In this document: positions 1 through 10,700 of the stretch, piece by piece
Position numbering within the stretch: position 1 is the first letter of the stretch
Layout: each line of letters opens with the position of its first letter
Assembly (NCBI GenBank): GCA_905221605.1
Contig: CAJNDS010002501.1
Span: forward strand, 1-47,500
DNA: 47,500 nt
Direction of reading: 5' to 3'
From: Symbiodinium natans
Taxonomy: Eukaryota > Sar > Dinophyceae > Suessiales > Symbiodiniaceae
The notes under the pieces: generated by a model
Databases searched by the model: none
What the model was told of the DNA's origin: nothing
What the model saw: the letters and a program-made list of their open reading frames with translations, nothing else
Position numbers and translations under genes: made by a program

Positions 1-92
1 ATAATAAGGGCACCCTTTTTGGGTTGGTTATTTTATAAGGAAACCCATAACCAAAAACATAAAGGGTAAAGGGTACCACTAGGCTACCAAGC
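1..92. mobile_element. Family 1 introner-like element, 5' end outside the window
   Basis: ATAATAAGGGCACCC at the start, TTATAAGGAAACCC in the middle and GGGTACCACTAGGCTACC at the end match the inner and right-hand parts of the elements at 918-1033 and 45808-45921. Confidence 0.6.
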
Positions 93-150
93 CAAACGGT
101 CGGATTCAGCATTTGCATGTCCAAGCCGTGGAAAATGCCCCACCAGAGCC

Positions 151-3100
151 TTATGCTTCAGATGGGTGAGACCTGAATTGCCTTCTAGTTGCAAAAGGGT
201 TTAGGTTTAGGGTTGAGGGTTTAGGGTATTCAGGGTTGAACTCAAGAACCTCGTGCAGATGCCACTCCCCGACCTGCCTGAAGCGATCGGGAATACTCCT
301 CCCCCAGGTCTTGCGGGGGTGTGCGAGGTAAGGATTGGCACAACACACGATGGGCTGCCCGAGTTGCTTAATTGGCCCAAGGTATGGAGCTTGGTTTGAC
401 TCGAAGCAACAGCGCTGAATTGACCCAAGGTCCATACACCTAAACAGAGAATACATGGGCCTTGAAGTGTTTCTTATATGAATATACATGTAGGGACTTG
501 TGGGCCCAAGTGGTAGATAGTAATTACCGAGGCACATGGGGACCCGTAGGGACAACCCTTCCCAAAGTTTAGGGTTTAGGGTTACCCCCAATATCCATGT
601 CTCACTTGTCGCAGGGGTCTGCCCCCCTCGGCCGGTCAGGCTTCCGCCAAAATGGTGGAAGATTTGCTCCTGTGGTGTTTCAACTCCTTGATACTTTGAT
701 CTTTTAGGGGCGTTTGAAGGGTGAAGGTTTAGTAGCCCTACAGGGTCTAGGAATGTACGATAGAACCATATTTGAAACCTGAACCCCAAACCCAAATTCA
801 ACCTTAACTCCTGACCGAAATACCCTGTCAGTTCATTCCTGTCCTGGCCTGCATTGCATGGTGTTCGAGTCATCCCAATTGCGATAACAGCAGCTGCAGC
901 GAGGGCACAAGCGGGGCCTTTGTAGCCCAGTAACCATCTGATAATAAGGGCACCCCTTTTTTGGCGTTGGCTACCTTACAAGGGAACCCAGAACAAAAAA
1001 AAAACAGTAAAGGATACTGGGCTACCAGGGGACTGATTCGGTTTAGCCTGACAACTGCCACTTGCACCGAGATCCCACAGCAGCCCAGCAGTGAGACTAG
1101 TGCGGACTGCATCCAGTCCAGCGCGCGCCATGTGAATCGGGGTCTGGCAAACCTATACTCCCCTTAGAACCTCAATAAACATAATATGTTTAATATCCTC
1201 TTGGGTTTTATAAAAACAGAAATAATTCCCAAGGAGGATATAGAAGCCGCCGCGCTAGCCAGAAGAAAAACTTGATAAGCCAGATGCCCACGACATCAAC
1301 TGAGACGAACTGCGCAAACAATCGCGCGACCACGTCAGCCCTCACATCCGCTGCAAGAAGTGCCCCGATAACATCGAGATGAAACCCCATGACCGGACTT
1401 GCGGCCATCAAACAGTATTTAAGTGGAACTCGATTCTGAGAAACGTTCTTCTTGAGCTCCTTTGCCAACACCTTCTGGACGTAGTCGACGAAGTGCGGCA
1501 GGCTTCCGTACCAACGGGATATAGCCGCATGGATGAACTCTCGGTCGATCTCCTCTAGTTCATGGTTGGGATCGGATTAAAAATTTAAATTTATATTCCT
1601 TATTGGGTTTAAGTACCCTTAAAAATGTAAAATGATACCCAACTACGACCAAGTGTCCTTGGTGCACGTTGCTGCATTTAGGTCGAAGTCCTCGAGACTC
1701 CGCAGCATCCTCGGTAGCTTAATACTTGGAGGGTCGGGGGACTTAGTAAGCAGATAGTAAGTAGACTTAGAAGTACCCTAAAGGGGACCCTAATTGGAGT
1801 TATCCTACTTATAACTCTATTGGATAACTACTTACTAAGTCCTCCGAATATTCTCATAAGGAGACCCTTTTGAGGGGCTGGCTAGCTTTTTCATGGGAGC
1901 CTCGAACCGCCCAGAAAAGGGACAAGAGGGCACCACTGGGCTGCCAAGGATCTGCTCTTGGTCCAGAAAGCCATGCCTCGCTACGTGCACCGCAGGCGCC
2001 AGCCATAAAGGGGTCAGAACCAGAAACCATCCGGGTGGAAGCTCTATCGAAGGGCTCACGAGGCAGATGTATGAGACGGAGGTGAGGACAAAGCAGCAGA
2101 TCCATAAAACCAGGAAGTCGCGCTCGATGAAGAGAGCTTGAAATCTCACCTTTCCCAGTGGGTTGGCCCGCCGGTACGCAGCCAATTCGAAAACACACCA
2201 CAAGCGGGACCTCGGTTAAGTTTTGTTGTCTTGCAGCTTAGGCTTTAGTCTCCTCAGAGATTTATTGGGAGTTTAGAGCTTAGGAGCTTTACTGCAATCC
2301 TGTCCCTCGAGAAAGGCTTGTTGGGATTTAAGATGAGTTTGAGGTGGTCACTTCGTCTTGATTTGGGTTAAGGGTTTAGGGTTTAAGGAATTGAAAGTAA
2401 TGAACGCCTGCAGTCGAAAGCTCGCGTAAAGATCACTCCCAACACAAAAGAATCAGCACCCAGAATCCCCTAAACCCTAAAACCTAAGCCCTAAACCCTG
2501 AACCCTAGCCCTAAACCCTGAACCCTAATGTTTCGGTCGCTTTAATAACCCGCCCCCCCCCCCCCCCCCCCCCCCGGATTTGCTCCGGCGCTGGGTCCAA
2601 ACAAAACTTTAGGGGTGCCGGGTGGTAATAGTAACCCTAAACCCTACACCCTACACCCTACACCCTAAACCCTAAACCCTAAACCCTAAACCCTAAACCC
2701 TAAACCTCTTGAAAAAGTGGCCTCTTCTGGTCGGCTTCTGGGTAGTAACTGGAATTTAAGAATTTGCAACAGGACTTCTCTCAAAAACATATTTGAAAAT
2801 TTCTCCCGCAATTTTTTTCACTATTGCCACCACTGTTTTAATTATCACACCGAAAAAATGGGAGATCAAGCTCTCAACAACCTAGCGTAATGGAAATCGC
2901 TCATGAAACAAACTTTTGGCCAACATCTGCCGGCAAACTTTCCACTACTACCACCCGGTTTATTGGTGCTGCCTTTATATTAAAACCACCCCTGCGTCCT
3001 TACCCCCCCAAGATGCCGAAACCCCCCTGCAATCAGCCCCAAGTGGCAGGTATGGCCGACTCCATAAGATCCGCAGTTGCGTGGACCTGGCAAGGAAGCC

Positions 3101-6100
3101 CCCGATCGAAGCGATGCCACGCTCTCGACTCGATGCGTCCTCTTGGTCGATGCTCACCAAATCGTAGAAACATCTCTGCGACTGACATCCACACGCAGAG
3201 GCTGCATCTGGTGCGACGAAGAGCGCACCGAGAGCAAACAGGAAGGTCAAGCATCCTCCCCAGATGCCGCATGGAACCTCCAGTTGAGTCGCCACCGCCT
3301 GGTAGACAAAAGGCATGGGCAACATGTTCACTTCGTAGAGTAAGAGGACGCTGATGGCTACCGCCACCCATGCCATAAAGGCGAAGTGAAGGTACGAGCT
3401 CAACAGCAAGGACAAGTACTTGTAGTATCCGGGCGTCATCCAAGTGTGGGAGATGAATAGATCGAACACCTGGCCACATGATCAGAGGGGAAGTTCCAGA
3501 TACCACATGTCTGCTGAGCTCATGTCTGCATGAGGTGGGGAGGGTGCTTACTACCAGGCCAGTATACTCAAAAGGCAAAAGGACACCAACACACATTCTC
3601 GCAAAGTTCGTGTCAAACGATTTAAACGTCTGTTGATACGGGTCTAGGGGGCCATATAGCTACTTCCACACACTCCTCTAACCCAAGGGCTTGTTGTAGG
3701 ATCCTACCGTTAGGACCAGGCAGGACTGTGTTGGGGGACTGGACCCTTTGATACTGCGGCCCCGTAGCTATGAGGCTACGAACTTCAAGACACGCCTCAG
3801 CCTAAACCCTAAACCCTTAACCCTAAGCCTAAAAAATCAATCCCAAACCCAATCGCTAGCCTCCGTCTCACTCGATGCTGCCCTCAATCGTCGGCACTCA
3901 GGTGTGCTAAGGCTACCAGGGCGGAAGCGCCAAAGCCACCCAAAGGACCGCAACGTGGTACGCATGGAAACTGAGCGGGGGCTCACTCCAGCGGCAATGT
4001 CGTCCAGCAATGAGCCTTCCTTACGGGCTGGGACAAAAGGTTCACCTTGCGTTCTTTTGATTTATGAAGGGGGTGTAGAATACCCCAAAATGTGAAAGGT
4101 TACATACTCAGCACTTCAGGTTCTTTGCCAACTACCCAGGATGAAGCCGAAGAGGACGGCACTCGGGCAAACTCACTATCGAGTTCATGAGATGCGCCGC
4201 CTGCTTCCCTGAGCTCGGCAATCTCCACATCGCAATCAAAGGTGCACATAGGCTCGTCGAAGTCCTGCGCGTGTGGTTTGTAGAAATTGCATAGGGTTTG
4301 GGTTCAACTAACGTTTTGACCGAAAGTGTTAACCGAAACGTTTTGTTTCTTGGAACTATGTTTTTCTTTTTTTGGGGGCTGCGGGGGGGAATCTGGAGGG
4401 GGGGGGGAGGTTGGGGGGAAAGTAAATTGAGTTTGGCCTCCCAGAGGTGTTTTGGATTAATTTGCTTAAACTCAGCTTGTCAGCTGTTTAGACAAATCAC
4501 TTGGCAAATTCAGCATGATGCCATATACAACTTCCATTGATTTTGTCTTGAGGGTTTAGGGTTTAGGGTTTAGGGTTTAGGGTTTAGGGTTTAGGGGTTG
4601 TTCATCCCTGAACCCTAAACCCTAAACCCTCATCCCTGGGGCTGCCCCTAACATGAGTTTTTGACCTTTGCGCTGTGATGCTCGAACGGTTTTCTCGAAG
4701 CTTGCTTCGACCTATAAAAGAAGGCTTCTGGGAGCCCAAGGGAGGCCTTGGGTTTAGGGTTTAGGGTTTAGGGTTTAGGGTTTAGGGTTTAGGGTTTATG
4801 GTTTAGGGTTAAAACCCTAAACCGCACATTTACACATGGCTTCTGTGGCTACACACTGGCGTACTCTCTCTCTCTCTCTCCTTCTCGCTTTCTCTCCCTC
4901 CCTCTCTCTCTCTCTCTGTCTGTCTCTGTCTGTCTGTCCCTCTCAGTCAATGTACGCAGGTGCCAAATCAGGGAACCCTAAACCCTAAACCCTAAACCCT
5001 AAACCCTAAACCCTAAACCCTAAACCCTAAACCCTAAACCCTAAACCCTAAACCCTAAACCCTAAACCCTAACCGCCAAACGACTCAGGGCTTTACATGG
5101 TTGGGGGCTGCGTCGGAAACCACGAGTCGGCGATGCTCGGGGCGAGGTTGAAAACGGGTCGGGGCGAGTCAGAAAAAACTAAACTCTGAACCCTAAACCC
5201 TAAACCCCAAACCCTAAACCCTAAACCCCGAACCCTAAACCCTAAACCCTAGACCCGGAACCCTAGACCCTAGCCGAGCCAGAAACTCCTAAGCGGCGAG
5301 TCGGAATATCTCCCGGAAAGTTTCACGGGCACAGCTTGGCATCTAGAAGGGTTTAGGGTTTAGGGTTTTGTGTTTAGGGTGAGGCCAACCGTAAAACTTA
5401 AACCCTAAAAGCCCTAAACCCGAAAAATCCTAAAAACACTAAAAACCCGAAAAGCCCTGAACCCGAAGACTTAGAACCCCAAACCCTAAGCCAGCCTGTT
5501 GTCGTACTCCCCCTGTGCTTTTCTGACTCGGCTCTTTCTATTCTCCGACTCGGACTTCTCAGATTTCTGACTCCGGCGCGTGTGTTTGTTCTGACTCAAG
5601 TTCGGACCCCTGAACCCCTAAACCCCTAAACCCCTAAACCCCTAAACCCCTAAACCCCTAAACCCCTAAACCCCTAAACAGCGTAACTTCCCTTAGACAC
5701 TGACTCTCAGCACACCGGATGCCTAGGACCCCGAGCCTGTAGGTGGTTTAGGGATTGAGGGTTAGGGGGTCTTAGGGTGTAGGGTAACAGGTTCAGGGTT
5801 TCGGGTTTAGGGTTTAGGGGTAAATTTGGGTTTTAGGGATGTTTGGGGTTGAAGGTTTAAATTTAGGGTTTAGGGTTAGGGGCTCTTAGGGTTTAGGGCA
5901 CAGGGATTTGGGGTATTTGAGTTTAGGGATTTTTGGGATTGCGGGTTTACGGTTGGTGGCTATAGGGGTTTTAGGAGTGGGCCGAGGGCGATTCCCGACA
6001 GAGAGCCGCAGCGATACCAAAGGGGAACCGGAACCTTAAACTGAACCCAAGTGCTCCTAAACCCTAAATCCTAAATCCTAAACCCTAAACCCTACACCCT

Positions 6101-6364
6101 AAACCCTAAACCCTGCTCCTCCCCGACAGCGTCTGTTGGCGGCTTTTGGGGAGAACTCGAGGGTGCAACCGGGCCAGAACTTTCCCTGGAGCCTTGGCTG
6201 ACTTCTGAACCCCTCCTGAAAGGTGAACCTTTAGGCTCCTTATTGGAGTTTCTACAAAAACCCCTATAAACCCCAGCCCTCAACCCGAAACCCTAAATCC
6301 TAAGAGCCAGCCAGAAGAATGCCGAGTAGCAGCACACATCCTGCTGCCCCAATCTCTGTCCCAT
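151..6364 (-). CDS. TIR-like multi-pass membrane protein gene, copy 1 (multi-exon, stop codon lost)
   Basis: Exons read by eye, in transcript order: 6364-6331, 6192-~6119, 4264-4108, 4027-3861, 3469-3048, 2210-1953, 1709-1658, 1552-1248, 1152-1034, then 917 downward. Phases agree at every junction from 4264 to 917. The protein starts MGQ. Exon 3469-3048 carries FDLFISHTW, two hydrophobic segments and YDLVSIDQ. Joining it to 2210-1953 gives PYLSRLW followed by CVFELAAYRR. The pattern FISHxW / SIDQ / RLWCxFEL resembles a TIR-like fold interrupted by membrane helices, of a kind I associate with dinoflagellate genomes; function unknown. Further hydrophobic segments follow. Five introns (1033-918, 1247-1153, 1657-1553, 1952-1710, 6330-6193) are absent from copy 2. 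Near the C-terminus copy 1 is 5 nt longer than copy 2, so the shared stop is lost and the frame runs on to 151. Copy 1 may therefore be a degrading paralogue. Gene structure is well supported; the domain name is inference. Confidence 0.78.
918..1033 (-). mobile_element. Introner element / GT-AG intron specific to copy 1
   Basis: Ends are TGGTAGCCCAGT and its inverted partner ACTGGGCTAC. Copy 2 reads straight through this position. Removing 116 nt with donor GTCCCC and acceptor CAAAG gives ISPACALA, matching ISSGYALA in copy 2 and restoring phase. CCCC at both ends is the likely target-site duplication. Family 1 of the short inverted-repeat elements in this window. Confidence 0.75.
1153..1247 (-). 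mobile_element. Introner-like intron (GC-AG), copy 1 only
   Basis: A 95-nt insertion splits the exon that reads WLAQRFARPRF in copy 2. Ends are inverted-repeat-like (TATATCCTCCTTGGG against CCTTAGGGGAGTATA on the minus strand). Removal with donor GCTTCT and acceptor GTATAG restores WLARRFARPRF in phase. It belongs to a different family from the 918-1033 element. Confidence 0.65.
1553..1657 (-). mobile_element. Introner-like intron (GA-AG), copy 1 only
   Basis: A 105-nt AT-rich insertion between ACC AAG and GAG ATC. Copy 2 is uninterrupted. AGGA flanks both sides as a 4-bp target-site duplication, and the terminal inverted repeats are imperfect (CTTGGTCGTAGTTGGG type). Exact restoration needs donor GACACT and acceptor TAGAG, a non-canonical GA-AG intron. 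Confidence 0.65.
1710..1952 (-). mobile_element. Composite introner intron (GA-AG), copy 1 only
   Basis: A 243-nt insertion in the exon reading LDQEQM. Outer ends CTTGGCAGCCCAGT and GCTACCGAG belong to family 1. A second hairpin element with arms around TTAGTAAG...CTTACTAA lies inside at about 1740-1845. The flanking GATC/GATG pair is the target-site duplication. Cutting at GATC and after CCGAG gives EQMLRSLEDFDL, aligning with EQMWRNFAEFDL of copy 2. Confidence 0.7.
2211..3047 (-). other. GC-AG intron shared by both gene copies (copy 1 form, 837 nt)
   Basis: The donor is GCCACTTGG and the acceptor CCGAG. Splicing gives PYLSRLW across the junction. The intron holds telomere-type repeats in both orientations and a C run at about 2553-2575. 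Its counterpart in copy 2 (8770-9011, donor GCCGCTTGG) is 242 nt, so repeat content changes fast between copies. Confidence 0.7.
4028..4107 (-). other. GT-AG intron, copy 1
   Basis: An 80-nt intron from GTATGTAACC to TTTTGTCCCAG. Joining EPEVL to RKEGSLLDD across it is in phase, and the two exons total 324 nt. Confidence 0.7.
4551..5680. repeat. Telomere-like arrays and CT microsatellite inside the first long intron of copy 1
   Basis: TTTAGGG x7 (4551-4600), more at 4750-4810, CT-rich microsatellite 4863-4948, CCCTAAA x14 (4975-5072), and an 8-bp CCCCTAAA variant x9 (5607-5678). The microsatellite is also present in copy 2 (10550-10675), so it predates the duplication. No exon was recognised between them. 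Confidence 0.8.
6193..6330 (-). mobile_element. Introner-like intron (GC-AG) in the first coding exon, copy 1 only
   Basis: Copy 2 reads QQDVCCYRED uninterrupted. In copy 1 a 138-nt insertion splits it. Donor GCTACTCGG and acceptor CAGCCAAG restore QQDVCCSRES in phase. GCTA/GCTC at the two ends is the likely target-site duplication. The interior contains telomere-type repeat units. Confidence 0.65.
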
Positions 6365-7475
6365 GGCGCAGCTTGGGTGTTGGGATTTTTCGGGTTTAGG
6401 TTTTATTTGTTTCCGTTCCTGGTTCTTTTGTTCCTGGCCTTCAGGGCCTTAGAGAGGCTTCGGAAGAAGCCTGCAACAAACTTCAAAGAGACCTGACACC
6501 AGCGTATTTACTGATGTACACGCAAAACCCTAAACCCTATACCCAAAACCCATTCATGCTTTTTTGAGCCCGCCCCATGACGCAGAATTCATCTCGACTG
6601 AAGGGTTTAGGGTTTGAGGGTTTGAGGGTTTCAGGGTTTGAGGGTTTGAGGGTTTGAGGGTTTGAGGGTCTACAGGGTTTACTTGGTTTTCAAGGCTTGG
6701 GGGGTTATAGGGTTTCTAGATCTTGTAGCGTTAGTAGGGTTGTACAGGCTTTAGGCGTTCATGGGGTTTGCGGGGGCGGGGGCGGGTTATGGATTTGCAG
6801 GGTTTAGGGGGATTGTAGGGTTTATTGCGTTTGGGGACATGCAACTTCATTGAGTCAACATGCTGCACGACAGCCAGCTAGTGGTCTGCTTCAGCAGGCC
6901 ATCCTTATTCTATCTTCATTTGCTTCTTCAACAATATTCTATCCCAAATAAAGATCAACATTCTACCCTAAACCTTAAACCCTAAACCCTAAACCCTGCT
7001 TCATACTTCGTGTCCTTTAAGACTGATTTTCAATAGAACTCTTTCTGCCTTGGGGCAGCACCAGATCCTCGGATCGAGCAGTACAAGAGTCTCAAGCCAT
7101 TCAGATTGCCCCACCAATACCTTCTGCTTTCAGATGGGTGAGACCCGAATGGCAGTCTACAAACATTAAAAAGGGAGCATACAGAGCCTGATGCTCATGT
7201 GGCTGCCAGTTGAGCTTTGATGGGAGGGGAATTCAGAGGAAGGAGGCTCGGCCCTAAGTTTGGGGGCTTTCGGGGTAAGGATTGGAACAACGTGGGCTGC
7301 CCCGGGATGCTCAAGTGGCCCTTGACAGCTCAACTGGTCAAACTACGCCTCGCTTATGTGCTCGGGAGGCGATTGGGTCTACCCCTCGAACCCCTAAACC
7401 GCGTACCGTATCCACCTTTTGGCTGCTTGTGCACCTAAGTCACCTTGTGGGTTAGGATTTGGAGTTTATGGTTTC

Positions 7476-7589
7476 TAGGTTGCCCAGTAACCTAGGATTA
7501 AAAAGGGTGCCCTTGTTTGCTTAAAGGGGTTTATAGGGGAACCTAGAGCCCCAAAAAAGGGAATAAGGGCACTACTGGGCATCCTAGGT
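7476..7589. mobile_element. Family 1 introner-like element downstream of copy 2
   Basis: Inverted ends CTAGGTTGCCCAGTA and TACTGGGCATCCTAG enclose the family core (AAAAAGGGTGCCC, GGGGAACC, GGGAATAAGGGCAC). It lies in the 3' flank of copy 2, so it need not be an intron. A partial relative follows at 7707-7775. Confidence 0.6.
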
Positions 7590-7795
7590 TTAGGTATCTG
7601 CCAATATCGTCCTCGAGATGTGCTCCTGCGATGTGCAGCTCTTTGATCTTTTGGGGTGCTTAGGGTTTAGGGTTTAGGGCTTAGGGTTTAGGGTTTAGGG
7701 TTTAGGCTTGGTAGCCTAGCAACCACATTAAAATCAGGGCCCTTTTTTTGTTTTTACCTTATAAGGGTACGAAATCCGGCAGAAGGCCTGCCAGT

Positions 7796-10700
7796 TCATT
7801 CCTGTCCAGGCTGGCATGGTGTTCGAAGCCAGCTGGCCAGGAGCCCAACAGCGACGACAGCAGCTGCGGCGAGAGCATAACCGGAACTGATTTGATTTAG
7901 CTTGACAATTGCCACAGGCACCAAGAACCCACAGCAGCCCAGCATTGAAACTAGTGCTGACTGCACCCAGTCCAGCGCACGCGATGCAAATCGGGGTCTG
8001 GCAAACCGCTGCGCTAGCCAGAAGAAAAACTTGATAAGCCACACGCCCACGACGTCAACTGAGACGAACTGCGCAAGAAATCGGGCGACCACGACCGCCC
8101 GCGCATCCGCTGCAAGAAGTGCCCCGATGACGTCGAGATGAAACCCCATGACCGGACTTGCGGCCAGAAAACAGTATTTAAGTGGAACTCGATTCTGAGA
8201 AACGTTCTTCTTGAGCTCCTTTGCCAACACCTGCTGGACGTAGTTGACGAAGTGCGGCAGGCTTCCGTACCTTGGTAACTGGGGTTACCATCATATTAAC
8301 CGGGCACCCTTTTTTGGGGTTGGTTACTTGGTTGAGGGAACCCAGAACCCCCCCCCCCAAACAAACCCTAAACCCTAAACCCTAAACCCCTGGGGTACCA
8401 AGGTACCAACGGGAGATAGCTGAATGGATAAATTCTCGGTCGCTCTCCTTGGTGCACGACGCAGCATTTAGGTCGAACTCCGCGAAGTTCCGCCACATCT
8501 GCTCTTGGTCCAGAAAGCCATGCCTTGCTGTGTGCACTGCAGGCGTCAGCCATAAAGGGGCCAGAGCCAGGAACCATCCAGGTGGAGGCTCCACCCAAGG
8601 GCTCAAGAGGAACACATACGAGAAGCAGGTGAAGACAAAGCAGCATATCCAGATGCAAATCCAGAAAACGAAGAAGTCACGCTCGATGAAAAGAGCTTGA
8701 ACTCTCACCGTTCCCAGTGGATTGGCCCGCCGATATGCAGCCAATTCGAAAATACACCACAAGCGGGACCTCTGGTCAATAGGGTTTAGGGTTTAGGGTT
8801 TAATTAGGGTCAGTTTGTTGATCTTACAGGTTAAGGTTTGGGGTCGTCCCGTCGCCTTGGGGAAAGGCTAAAGTCGAAGGCTCGGGCAATGAGCATTCCC
8901 TACGCACAAGGGGCAGCACCCGGAATCAGTCCCGAGTGTTTAGGGTTTAGGGTTTAGGGTTTAGGGTTTAGGGTTCGCATAACCCTCCTGCAATTAGCCC
9001 AGCCAAGCGGCAGGTATAGCCGACTCCATAAGATCCGCAGTTGCGTGGACCTGGCAAGGAAGCCCCCGATCGAAGCGATGCCACGCTCTCGACTCGATGC
9101 GTCCTCTTGGTCGATGCTCACCAAATCGTAGAAACATCTCTGCGACCGACATCCAACAGCAGAGGCTGCATCTGGTGCGACGAACAGCGCGCCGAGAGCA
9201 ACCAAGAACGTCAAACATCCACTCCAAACGCCGCATGGAACCTCTTGTGCCGCCACTTGGTAGACAAAAGGCATGGGCAACGCATTCACTTCGTAGAGTA
9301 AGAGGACGCTGATGGCCACCGCCATCCATACCACAAAGGCGGAGTGAATGTACGAGCTCAACAGCAAGGACAAGTACTTGTCGTATCCGGGCGTCATCCA
9401 AGTGTGGGAAATGAATAGATCGAACACCTGGCCACATGATCAAGGGGGATGTTCGAAATACCACAATATAACCATATGTCTGCTACTGACACAAGCCCCA
9501 AAGACGTGTGGTAGCTTCCTGCCTTTAGGAGACCAAGAGATTCGAGACGCTCCTAACCCTAAGCCCTAAATCCTAAACTCTAAGCCCTAAGCCCTAAACC
9601 CTAAACCCTGAACCCTATACCCTAAACCCGAAACCCTGGCCTCCGTCTCACTCGATGCTGCCCTCAACCTTCGGCACTCGGATGTGCTGAGGCTACCAGG
9701 GCGGAAGCGCCAAAGCCACCCAAAGGACCGCAGCATCGTATCCATGGAAACTGAACGGGGGCTCACTCCAGCGGCAAGGCCGTCCAGCAAGGAGCCTTCC
9801 TTAAGGGCCGTGGCAACCGGGGGTAACTTGGCTGCACTCAGGAGGGTAGCTATAAATTAAACTTTTAGCTGCCTTAATAAGAACCCCAATAAACCCAAAA
9901 AGGGTAAGGATCTAAAGTTGCAGTAAAGTACCACAAAGGTAAAAGGGGCTCACCTTTTGTTTTTGGGGATTTATGAACTTCTTCGGAGGGCGTGAAATAC
10001 TTCAACATGCGAAGGTAACATACTCAGCACTTAAGGTCTTCGTCGCCCAGTAACCATCTTATAATAAGGGCACCCCATTTTTTGGGTCGGTTACAAGGGA
10101 ACCCAGAACGCAAAAAAAAAGGGAAAAGGGTACCACTGGGCTAACAAGAGGTTCTTGGTCAACTACCAAGGACGAAGCTGAAGAGGACGGCACTTGTGCG
10201 AACTCACGATCGAGTTCATGAGATGCGCCGCCTGCTTCCCTGAGCTCGGCAAGCTCCACGTCGCAATCAAAGGTGCACATAGGCTCGTCGAAGTCCTGTG
10301 AGTGCGTTTTGTAGGGTTTAGGGTTGAGGGTTTAGGGTTTAGGGTTTAGGGTTGAGGGTTTAGGGTTTAGGGTTCAGGGTTTAGGGTGAAAGAAGGCTCC
10401 TAAGGACCCAAGCGAGGCCTTGGACTGCTCCTAGAAAGCTCTGAAGCCCTTAGGGTTTAGGGTTTAGGGTTTAGGGTTTAGGGTTTAGGGTTTAGGGTTT
10501 AAACCCCAAAACGCACATTCGAACATGTTTCTGTGGCTACACACCGGCAGAATCTCGCTCTCTCCCACCCTCCCTCCCTCCCTCCCTCCCTCTCTCTCTC
10601 TCTCCATCTCCCGCTCTCTCGCTCTCTCTCTATCTCTCCCTCTCTCTCTCTCTCTTTCTCTGTGTTTCTCTCCGTCAATGTAGGTGCCAAGTCAGGGGGC

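Noticed and set aside
151-873. 240-codon minus frame as a separate gene
   Set aside because: It is read-through of copy 1 beyond its lost stop. The equivalent DNA in copy 2 is untranslated flank.
10499-10690. Glu/Arg-rich minus frame
   Set aside because: It is a translation of the CT/GA microsatellite, which is also present in copy 1 at 4863-4948 without the frame.
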